Part shown: one piece after another, positions 55,227 through 64,000 of the stretch
Layout: each line of letters begins with the position of its first letter
Numbering within the stretch: position 1 is the stretch's first letter
Source of the DNA: Moniliella sp. 'wahieum'
Lineage: Eukaryota > Basidiomycota > Moniliellomycetes > Moniliellales > Moniliellaceae
Assembly (NCBI GenBank): GCA_003971905.1
Contig: RSEE01000061.1
Span: 186,001-250,000 of the forward strand
Reading direction: 5' to 3'
DNA length: 64,000 nt
Position numbers and translations under genes: made by a program
The notes under the pieces: model-generated
Told to the model about the DNA's origin: nothing
The model's input: the letters and a program-made list of their open reading frames with translations, nothing else
The model's database searches: none

Positions 55227-55806
55227 GGTACTGCCCGCAACTATACGACTACCCCCACATCCTCCATTCCTGGTAGGCGTACCTCCGGCTCGCACAGGTG
55301 AACAGAGTGGGGAGCGGATGTGTTCAAGGCTAGTAGGCTAGTAGAGCATCATTACGCAGTCAGCATTGAGACACCGAGAGGACAGAGTAAAACGCCCCTT
55401 GTAGTGGAGGTGGTGACCGGTAACTAAGGTTGGCCAGCGCGAAACGAGCCCCTGAAGGCATGGCGCTATTGAGTGGATGGTAGTGATTTGGCCAGTCGGC
55501 CGGCATCAGTGGGATCTGAGGGAGGTGCACGCAGCCCAGGCGGTGGTAACTTGCATGACATGTGACACACTGCACGTGACGTGTGACATGTGGCACGCAG
55601 AGCGATCCATTGCACATTGTCATAGGCAGGACGCATATGAATGGTGGCCCCAACTCCGGATACTGCGGCCGTGCGTGCTCCAATGGTGAATGTGGTCAAT
55701 TCATGTCATGCATGTCACTGCTAGAAGCGCCGGATTGAATAAGGGTTTGTTTGTGTGGTCATGCTGTACCCTCACCCTTTCTCTCTCAACCACTTGTAGA
55801 TTTCGC
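55227..55806. other. Spacer between MED19 and the aminotransferase
   Basis: 580 bp. A dense run of CATGACATGTGACACACTG / GTGACGTGTGACATGTGG words lies at about 55555-55592, the inverse of the TCACACGTCACATGTCAC repeats elsewhere. No gene recognised. Confidence 0.45.
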
Positions 55807-57346
55807 ATGCTTCGGCACCTGCCCTCATCGCTTCGCGGCATCAGCCCAACCACCCTTCGTGGCTTCTGCACCCGCACGGCCCCTGCATTCAAGCCAGAAG
55901 TGTACTCGGCCGCGCCGGCACCTGCCTTCCCCGCCCGAGCAGCGCCGGGGGAACCGTCGCGCTTTGCCACGGGGCTGTCGCCCGCTGTGTGGGGCGAGAC
56001 CCAGCGTGGGCAGGACGTCTGGTCGCTCTTTTCCCCCGCCCCTTCCCGATGCAATCAACTTGGGCCAGGGGTTCATGTCCTTTGGTCCATCGCCGTTGGC
56101 TGCCGATGCGTTGGTCGAGGCGGCCCGGCCGGGCAGTGGGGCCCACCAATACGCCCCCCCCAAAGGACGAGTGGACCTGCGGCAGCGGCTCGCGGAACGC
56201 TACACACCCTCCCTCCTACCACCGTGCGATGCCAAGGGGGATAAGCAGTCTGCTGCGCGAGCCGTGTTGAGCGGTACGAGGCCCGCCAAGCGCTTGTCCG
56301 GACGCTCCATCGACCCCGAGACCGAGGTCTTGGTCACGGCCGGTGCCAACGAAGGCATGTATGCCGCATGTGTGGCGCTCCTAGAGCAAGGCGACGAGGT
56401 GGTGCTTCTGGAGCCTTACTTTGACCAGTATGTACCTCAAATCCTCTTCTCGCACGGGAAGCCCGTGTTTGTGCCCTTGCAACCGGCTCCCTCGGGTACT
56501 CCAGACGCACCTGCCAGTGCCAACGACTGGACGATTGATTGGGACGCGCTCGAGGCTGCGTTTGCGCGGCCGAGGGCCAAAATGCTCATTTTCAATTCGC
56601 CCCACAACCGATCGGCAAGGTGTTTACCACTGCCGAGCTACAACAGCTCGCCCATCTGGCAATCAAGTACGACATGGTGGTCTTGTCGGACGAGGTCTAC
56701 GATGCATTGGTGTTTGACGACCAGTCCCACGTGCCCCTAGCGTCGATCGAAGGCATCTGGGAGCGCACCCTAACCGTCGGCTCGGCGGGCAAGACGTTCG
56801 CCGCGACAGGGTGGCGAGTAGGGTGGGTAGTGGGCGCAGCCAACTTGGTGCAAGCCACCATGCTCGCACAGACGCGTATTGTCTTTTGCGTCAATGCGCC
56901 CGCCCAAGCGGCGGTGGCAGCGGCACTGACCAAAGACGGAGGGGAGGCCAGTACGGCGTTCCTAGCCCAGCAGCTGGAAGAGTACACGGGCCGGAGGGAG
57001 CGGCTGATGGGCGCGTTGCGCCGGCTCGGAATTCCCCACTGGGTCCCAGCGGGCGCCTACTTTATCGTGGCGGATCTGAGCAACGTCCACCCGCCTGAGG
57101 ACTGGACTGCGCCTGCCCATGTGCCCCCCGTTTGGCCCGGCCTGGTTTGTGGCTACCACAACAGGCGTGGTGGGCATTCCTGTATCGGCGTTCACTCGGC
57201 CTGGGGATGGCTCGATGGGCTCGCTGCCGCCGGCAGATCTGAGCAAGTTCATGCGCCTGTCATTTTGCAAGCGCGAAGACGAATTTGCCGAAGCTGAGAA
57301 ACGGCTTGAGCGCTTGCGGCCGTACATTCGGATGTGTGAAAGATAA
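55807..57346 (+). CDS. BNA3: Kynurenine aminotransferase / glutamine transaminase
   Basis: PLP fold-type I aminotransferase of the Bna3/KAT group: transaminates kynurenine to kynurenate and acts on glutamine and cysteine conjugates. ATG 55807 begins an Arg/Ser-rich mitochondrial-type leader. Core blocks: INLGQGFMSFGPSPLAADAL, SGAHQYAPPKGRVDLRQRLA, TEVLVTAGANEGMYAACVAL, EVVLLEPYFDQYVPQI, NPIGKVFTTAELQQLAHLAI, MVVLSDEVYDALVFDD, VGSAGKTFAATGWRVGW with the PLP Lys, and PAGAYFIVADLSN. It ends RLRPYIRMCER at 57346. Frame changes near 56060, 56610 and 57120 are probable base losses. No intron was needed. Confidence 0.9.
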
Positions 57347-57533
57347 ACAAATGAATACGGAGCTGGCGCATCCTTGTGGGGCTGCTGGTGCGTTGCCCGC
57401 CGTTGGCTGGGCACCGGGCACCGTCGATAATAGGATCGATAGAATAACTTGGATGGTAGTCGATGGCCGTTGCACGTTTGCCTACACTCTCGGTCCCACG
57501 TCACGGGTCACGATGTTCGTGAACGGCGGCCTC

Positions 57534-57557
57534 GCCGGTGACCGGTGACCGGTGACC
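57534..57557. repeat. CGGTGACC tandem tract
   Basis: CGGTGACC three times, the reverse complement of the tract at 43138-43175. Confidence 0.85.
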
Positions 57558-57837
57558 ACTCGATCGTGGGGGTCATGGTGTCATCGATGTCATCGCTTGC
57601 CAGGACCTAAGTCCCATACACCAACACGCATGAATGAGGCGCTCCTGAGGCCTCACAATGAACGAAAGACCAACGCAGCTGGGCTGCTCTCAGGCTGGGC
57701 GCGACTGGGGAGCATGCCCATTGCATATTGCGGCTCGCTGGCGAACCATGAATCATGCATCATGCACACGCACAGGCCGGGCCACACGGGACGGGTGATA
57801 TGGCTGCTGCGCTGTCGCAGCATTGCCTGGCATGGCG

Positions 57838-57861
57838 TCATGCATCATGCATCATGCATGC
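57838..57861. repeat. ATGCATCATGCATC palindromic repeat
   Basis: GCATCATGCATCATGCATG-type tract made of overlapping ATGCAT palindromes. Similar tracts lie at about 4735-4751, 57748-57766 and 58221-58249. Confidence 0.75.
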
Positions 57862-58898
57862 CACGCCAATTGCATCCCACGCGCCGCCAGACACGTGTTC
57901 CCAGCCGCGGCAGGCACTCGCACGCAGCAGCTGGCACGTCGGGCACATCTCTTGGCGCGAGGCACAGCACCAGTCAGCTTGGCCCCGCCCCCACAGCGCG
58001 AGTTCGACGAGCAGGAGCCTAACGTGCGCTGCGCCCGCCGCACCCCGCCAGTGTCCAGCGCGCAGCCAGCGCGTTGGAAATTGACATTGAGCTCATTGAA
58101 TGCATTGAATGCTGAGCGAGCGCTTGCGCTCTGCCTGTGCCCTGGCACTGCTCTGCCAAGCGGGGCAGAATCCAACCGCACCAAGCACTCGAGCCGCATG
58201 GGCACGCAGGCAGCCCCGGCATCATGCATCATGCACCATGCATCATCCCACCGGCCGCCTGAAGCAGTGCGCGCCTGCGCTCACGCGCTCACGCTCCAGC
58301 GCCACTGGGCACTGGCAGCCCAAATCTTAATGACTGCCGAGAGCAGCAGCGCAGGTGCTGTGCTGGCACAGGGCAGTGCTACCTAGCAACTAGCAACTAG
58401 CCACTGACACTCACCGGTCGTCGGTCATCGGTCACACCGCTTACGTGGTGCAGGTCCGCCGGCACCGGGGCGTCCAAGCGTGTGCTGGGGGGCGCCAACG
58501 CTCGCTCGCACTCGTGCGCGGTGGGGCGGGGCACTGCAGGGCACAGGGAGGCCCTGCAGAGCTGCACTGCACCCGGCAGGTCCACGCTGGATGGAGCGCC
58601 TGTTGCAGGATGCATGACGGGCGCTGTGGGCCAGCGCTGGGATCATCGATCGGCGATCTGCGATCTGCGTCTGAGAGGGGCGCCTGCGCTCGCAGCGGGG
58701 CATGGCTCGGCGTCTGGGCCTCTGAGCGCTGGGCATCTGAGCGCTGACCCTGAGCGGCGTGCTGCTAGGCACACACGCAGGCTGCCTGCCTGCATGCTCC
58801 TCCCGCCTTGCTCGGCCGCCGCAGAGCCCAGCCCACTGCCAGTCCGCCCTGCCACCACCACCACCACCCTCCCCCTCCCCCCGTCTGTCGTGCTCCCC

Positions 58899-61608
58899 AT
58901 GGCCGCCGCCATGGCCTCCTCCCCGCCCAGCTCCTCCGCTGTGGCCCCCGCCGCTGCGCCCAAGCCCCGCCCCGTCAACCCCCTGGTCGACCTGCTCGCC
59001 ACCGAGGACACCCACGCCGCCGCTCTCGCCGCGCTCGTTCACAATGTCGCCCGCGCCTGGTCCCGCTCCCACCCCCCCCACGAGTGCTCGATGCCATGTT
59101 CCGCGCCGTCGAGGGCCTGGCCCGCGCCCACCGCGCCTTCTTTACCGAGCTCACCGCCATCGGACCCCGACCTGCCTCGCCCAAGGCCCTCGGCGATTTG
59201 CTTATGCGGTGGGTGGATGACATGGACCGGCCCTACACCCGTTTCCTTGCCGTCTATGCCGCTCCCCTCGATCCACTCCCCGGTGTGGCCGACAACCCAC
59301 GCGTGGCCTCCCTGCTGGCGCAGTGCACCCCAATCCTGCCCCCCCACTCTCTCGATGCAGCGTTTGCCCTGCCGCTGGCCCGGCTAGGGTATTACAAACG
59401 CCTCTACGCACGCCTCCTTCGGTCCACCCAGCCAGGCCGATCCGATCATCGCCTGCTTGTCGTTGCCAATGCAAAGCTCGACGCCTTGCTTGAACAAGCT
59501 GACCAAGCTCGCCACCGGCAGCCTGCGTCCAGCGAGGAGGACCGAAGGACGAGCAATGCTGCGTCCAGTCGCTCGCCCGCTCGGCTGCCAGCAGCCAAGC
59601 CTTCAACTCCAGCGTGGCTCATAGCAGTGCCAGCTCAATGACTCCCCCCTCTCCCCAGCCAACGGCCCGTGGAAGCCCGCTCAAACAGGCACGTCTCCTT
59701 CCCCAGTGCCCTCTGCCCCTCCCACGGACGAAGCTAGCTTCCCCAATCCATTCCCTCAGCCTTCTCCCCCTGTCGGTCCTGCCTCAGCCCCTGCTCCCGT
59801 CCATGCACACTCGCCAGCGCCGAGTCCTCAGCCTGGCCTTCCATCTTCGCTCAATAATGGACCGCGTGCCACCTCCCCTCAATTGGCGCCATTGCCCACT
59901 TTTGGTTCCTTGTCGCTGGACCCGACGCCCGACCCACCCAGGCCCGAGTCGCCTGCTGGCCTTGCGACCCGCCTCCAAGCTGAGCTAGACACTTCTCACA
60001 CGTTGGACCTTTTTACTCTGCAGCCGAAAGCGTGTGCACTGCACCTGGCTCGACCGGACCTGCCGTTTGAACGTCGGTTACGCGCCGCTAACAATGTGTC
60101 GATCTCCCTCCTGCCTCGAGCTGGCTCGGCAGCTGCTGGGGGCAAAGGTGCCGAATGGGCCAACGCCCATGCCATCTTGCTCACCGATCTGTTTTTGCTT
60201 GCTACCAATTTGTCCCCCGACGAGCAGGCAAGGAATCAGCAGCAGGGCCGCCCACACGCTCTCTTCTCTTCCCTCCTTTGACAGGAAAACATCTCACCAA
60301 CGTTCCGCCTCCGCTTACACCCAGGGCGAGGAGGTGGTGGCCCTCACCGTCCTGGGCAAGGAAACCCTTCTGTTGCACTTTGGTCCTCGAGGCGATCCGC
60401 AGGCCGCCCAGAACGCGGCTCATTGGCGGACCGAAATCGAAAATTGTCGGCAGTTTGCATCTAGTCGTACGTATTTCCGACGATCCTTGGTTCTTTTCAC
60501 TAACCCATGTTGGTTTTCCGTTGTAGTCGGTACGGCTCCTCGCAATGGGGCTATGGGCCGAGAGGCGTCGCCAAGTGGACCGAGTACCGGAGGGCCCGTT
60601 CCTTCTGTGCCTCCGAACCTTCGAGTTCAACCACCTCCGTTGGCAACGCCTGCCATCACGCTAGGCCCGCAGCCCATTCCGTCCTCTACCCCAAGCCCAA
60701 TTGCTGCTCCTAGCCCCGTGGGCTTGCTGCTAGATGAGGAACGCCGCTTTACCAATGCCAGCACAGCTTCCTTTTCGTCCTCGCAATCCTTTGCCTTGGC
60801 CCAACCGGGTCCTGCTCCGCCCGCCTGCCCAGTCCGCAACTTTCCACCTCTCCCGGACCTATGAGCCCAGTCAGCCCGATTCGGCCTGGGCAGCCAATAA
60901 CCTTCCCCGGCCCTAGCCTCCAACCTCGGCTTCCTTTGCCGCCGCCTGGCAGCCCAGCTGCGCTTGGAACCGCACCTGCTATGCCCCCGACCCGTTCGGC
61001 TCCTACCAGTCCGGCCGTTGGCGCCCTTCATGGACCTTTTAACCCCGCGGGCCCGCTTGCCCAACGAGCCCCTCCTCGGTCCGCTTCGTCTGACGTCCCC
61101 CCCGTGGCCGGCGCCCAGACCGGTGTGGCCATGCCATCGTCTTTGCTCAAGTCGGGCCAGCTGGCGCAACAAGGCATGGCAAGCCGAAGCGAGATGCTGG
61201 CCGCGGCGTCCGAGCCGCTGTTACCGGGCGAGCGACCGGCCGAGGCAGAAGGAGGCATCAAGTCGACGCGCTTGGTGGCGCAGATGCGATCCAAAGTGTT
61301 TTCTTCGTGCCGGGTCGGGATGGAAACCGCTCGGTCAGGCGCAGGTCAAACTGTTTGCCCTGGCCCGTGCGGGCGTGGCATCCGAGGTGCCCGCACGTCA
61401 ACTCGTCGCCCAGGGGAAGTCCAAAACCCTCATTTCCACCCTCGTCTTGCCCGATGGCGGAGCGCAGCGCATGGGTCGCACGGGCTTGGCCGTCGAGTGT
61501 TCCCATGAGGGCATGCGGACTGGTGTCGTCTATCTCCTCCAGCTGCGATCGGAAGCAAGTGCCGATGGCCTGTACGCGGCCATCATGGAAGATGCCGGGG
61601 CCAAGTGA
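58899..61608 (+). CDS. RhoGEF (DH-PH) protein
   Basis: Probable guanine nucleotide exchange factor for a Rho-type GTPase. ATG 58899. The DH region reads NPLVDLLATEDTHAAALAAL, LDAMFRAVEGLARAHRAFFT, WVDDMDRPYTRFLAVYAAPL, FALPLARLGYYKRLYARLLR and ANAKLDALLEQADQ. A Pro-rich linker follows, then a PH-like segment (LDLFTLQPKACALHLARPDL; WANAHAILLTDLFLLATNLS; LTVLGKETLLLHFGPRG). The C-terminal domain is PH/RanBD-like (QAQVKLFALARAGV, SKTLISTLVLPDGG, RTGVVYLLQLRSEASADGLY). It ends AAIMEDAGAK at 61608. Frame changes near 59075, 59660, 60270, 60800 and 61310 break it. The GTPase partner is unknown. Confidence 0.72.
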
Positions 61609-62700
61609 GCAGGAAGGACGGTGAAGGTGAAGGTTAGGGAATCCGGTGATTCAACCGTCCTTTTACCAGCTCTTGGAGCGGTGTGGTATTTGTTTTTTGA
61701 ATTTGTTTTGCTCTTGTTTGTTTGTTTGTCTGTTTGTTTGCTTGCCGCAATGGGCCTCGTCGTTCCTTTTCTATCGTCTTTTCCGTTCGTTTTCTTCTCT
61801 TCTCTTCCTCTTCCATGGCCTTGTGCTACTTGCTCTGTTGCTTGCACTGTTTTTGCCAAGTTTGATAATGGCCCCACCCTTGCTTGTGAGATGGGAAAAT
61901 CCTTGTGCTTTTGCTCACTTGCTGCCCTTCGTGGGCTCGTTCGTTCGATATACGTGAAGAGAGCGGCGCAGAAGGACACGGTCGATGAGACCACCTCGGC
62001 GTAGTTTACTGCGGTATCCTCACTACTTTTCCTTTATACTAGCGGCCAAGCGGTTGCCTCTGCGAGGGGAGCTACATCCGACCCAACCCGAAGTAAGCGC
62101 CTCGCCCGATCGAATTCCCAAAAGGCACAAGGAATACGAGAGAACACTAATCATGGGCTTTCGAAGTTATCGATCTTAGTATCTGTTACTGGGATGAATG
62201 ATGAAAAGCTGTGGTCGGAGCACATCTTGGTTGCTGGTGTGTCGTACAAAACCTCTACACTTTCGTGGTGCGTTTTGTTTGCCCAGGGCCACGTCGACAC
62301 ATCCATCCACCCATTTCAATACATTGCGTGACGGACAGGGCAGAAAACATTCTCTATAGCGCGGTGAAGTGGCATCCCGAAAGAGTCGCTTGGGGGGGAG
62401 AGCCTGGTATATAATCAAAGGGGACAGTGGCGAAGGAGCGAGCCCCGCCCCGCACACGAGCAAGGCGAAACGTTACGGGCGAAGGATGTGGACCACATAA
62501 TCGACCCAGGGCGCCAACTCGCCTGTGGGTTCGAGGCGTGTGGCCCATTGGATTCCGGAGGGAGCGCGGGAAAATGCGAGGAGGGGAGGATACGCACCGT
62601 TCCCTCTCTCTTCCAAAACACAGATGACGCACCCCTCGATACGGATACGAATGAAACAACCGGGGTACAAAAGGCGGAAAAGAACAGAAGCACCATATAC
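61609..62700. other. Region between RhoGEF and G-alpha, about 1.1 kb
   Basis: Convergent 3' flanks. T-rich TTTG repeat tract at about 61688-61745, probably in the RhoGEF 3' flank. No gene recognised. Confidence 0.45.
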
Positions 62701-63764
62701 TCAAAGCAGTCCGCATTCCCTCAAGTTGTTGGAGAGAATTGTATCGTTGACCGCAGTCATGACAAACTTGATCTGCTGGGTATCGGTGGCGCACGTGTAG
62801 TGGGTGTAGATCTGTTTGGCGCGGTTCTGGTTGAGGCGGACAAACTGTTGGGTCAAGAACTCGAGGGCGGCATTGTAGTCCGAACCTCCGGTAAAATCGG
62901 CAAAGTAGTTGGACAAAGGCGAAGTGGACAGCTTCTGCTCAAAGAGATCAATCTTGTTCATAAAGAGGATGATGGACGAGGCAGAGAACCATCGGGAATT
63001 GCAAATCGAGTCGAACAGCATCAAGGCCTCGTGCATCCGGTTGACGTTGGCATCCTCATACAGTGCCTGGTCGTATTCCGAAACGGCAACCAAAAACAAA
63101 TAGCTGTGACCCCGTCAAAACAGTGGATCCACTTTTTGCGCTCGGAACGCTGGCCGCCCACATCAAGCAGTTTGTACGTCAACCTGCCGATCTCAAAGGT
63201 GGTTTCCGTAATTCCCGTCGTCTTGACCCGGGAGCGCAGTACGTCTTGGTCCGTGGGCATGTAGTCGGCGGCGCCAATGCGAGCAATTGCATCAAAGTAA
63301 TAGGGCGCCGAGTCGTTCAGCTGGAACTCGCGAGAGCGCGCAAAGCAAGCGAGGATCCAGCATCATGCCACAGCACATCGACAGCTTGCATCAGCGCGGG
63401 GGGCATCACGCTAGCCTCAATTTGGCTCGGGGCGGCAAGGACCACCTCTCGGCGCCGGCACGGCGTGGGCCTCGGCAAGGGGCAAATCCAGTACCTCCAT
63501 CGCCTCCAACAGCACCTTCATGCTTTGCACCGTGTTGGAAAAGATGATCTCCTTGTACGACTCGCGCTCAGACACCGAGTAGGGGCCGTGGTGAATGAGT
63601 TTCATTTGTTTCAGCACCGTGCTCTTCCCCGACTCGCCAGCGCCGAGGAGAAGAAGCTTGACCTCGCGGCGCTGTGCCAGGCGGTCGTTCTTCAGCTGGG
63701 CGTCGATCGCATCGTTGCGTGCTGCTGCTACCGTCTCGTCGGGGCGGGAGGAGATGCAGCCCAT
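62701..63764 (-). CDS. Heterotrimeric G-protein alpha subunit, G-alpha-i-like
   Basis: Receptor-coupled GTPase. ATG 63764 gives MGCISSRP (Gly2 myristoylation, Cys3 palmitoylation). GTPase motifs: [16 protein letters not shown] (G1), [13 protein letters not shown] with the switch I Arg (G2), [17 protein letters not shown] (G3), [13 protein letters not shown] (G4) and [16 protein letters not shown] (G5). The C-terminus ECGLL carries the pertussis-toxin-type Cys. Frame changes near 63440, 63300 and 63105 (a five-T run short by one) break the track; with them restored, it is about 355 residues. In smut and other fungi such subunits act in mating and morphogenesis. Which paralogue this is cannot be said. 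Confidence 0.95.
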
Positions 63765-64000
63765 GGCGGAGGGGTGGTGGGGTGGGACAGCGGTTGGTCG
63801 AGCGAATCTAGACGGAGGCAGCGAAGACGAGGGATGGTTAATCAGTGGGAGGTGATCGAGGTATCGATCCTCGACCCCGTCCTATTCTATTCTAGTCAAT
63901 ATCAATAGTAGCGCTTCAATGAAGTCTCAGATCGCAGGGCCTCAGGGCTTCAGGGTTCGGCGCTTCAGAAGCGCGCCACATGTTGCACTGGTGCACTAGG
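63765..64000. other. Upstream region of the G-alpha gene, to the window end
   Basis: Promoter side of the G-alpha gene. A GGCTTCAGG/GCGCTTCAGAAGCGCGCC imperfect palindrome lies at about 63958-63977. No gene recognised. Confidence 0.4.

Larger units (their letters stand above)
57347..58898. other. Repeat-rich intergenic region, about 1.55 kb
   Basis: Holds a GGTGACCGGTGACCGG tract (57534-57557) and nested ATGCATCATGCAT palindromes at about 57748-57766, 57838-57861 and 58221-58249. A GGTCGTCGGTCATCGGTCAC tract occurs near 58416-58435. No gene recognised; the RhoGEF promoter is at the right end. Confidence 0.5.

Noticed and set aside
1-64000. CRISPR arrays, bacterial operons or ribosome-binding sites
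   Set aside because: The genes, introns and tRNAs are eukaryotic; no regularly spaced repeats of CRISPR type were seen.

Overview
The window is nuclear DNA of a fungus, very probably a basidiomycete (Basidiomycota, possibly Ustilaginomycotina; this placement is inference). Genes are GC-rich and close together on both strands. Introns are mostly 43-100 bp, typically GTACGT...CAG, with CTAAC/CTGAC-like branch sites. The gene set is ordinary eukaryotic housekeeping plus fungal types: Zn2Cys6 and C2H2 regulators, an Ime2/Crk1-like kinase, LCL3, a fungal RhoGEF and a Ty3/gypsy relic. Two intron-containing tRNAs (Arg-ACG, Tyr-GTA) are present.

Layout, left to right: partial AP-2 alpha adaptin-like gene; SmF; 14-3-3; C2H2 protein; Zn2Cys6 regulator; coiled-coil protein; WW-domain protein; tRNA-Arg; TOF1/Timeless; divergent RPL5/RPL15; Ime2/Crk1-like kinase; a 2.8-kb repeat-rich gap; a decayed Ty3/gypsy element; bL33m; PCNA; divergent UBC7-type E2 and RPC2 (Pol III second-largest subunit); LCL3; membrane RING-CH E3; citrate carrier; SRP9; RRP41-like exosome subunit and a NYN-domain protein in a less GC-rich stretch; eIF5A; an unassigned basic protein; tRNA-Tyr; a GH43 enzyme; ISA1; MED19; kynurenine aminotransferase; a RhoGEF; and a G-protein alpha subunit.

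The genes do not form one pathway. They cover translation (RPL5, RPL15, eIF5A, bL33m, SRP9), RNA processing (SmF, exosome), transcription (RPC2, MED19), replication (PCNA, TOF1), ubiquitin (UBC7-type, RING-CH), mitochondria (ISA1, CTP1, LCL3, bL33m) and signalling (G-alpha, RhoGEF, Ime2-like kinase, 14-3-3). Two shared regulatory signals stand out: MluI cell-cycle boxes upstream of both replication genes, and an AACCCTAG/A motif upstream of many housekeeping genes.

Main caveat: many essential genes are broken by single-base, mostly deletion-type frame changes, often in short homopolymers (RPL15, RPL5, eIF5A, 14-3-3, ISA1, RPC2, G-alpha). Protein similarity resumes in a neighbouring frame with nothing lost. 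I read this as residual sequencing error in a draft assembly, not as pseudogenes. Spans are therefore reliable, but exact proteins are not. PCNA, GH43, NYN, SmF and bL33m read through cleanly. I see no obviously new multi-gene system; the best leads are an acidic/basic insertion in PCNA, the promoter motifs and the NYN protein.
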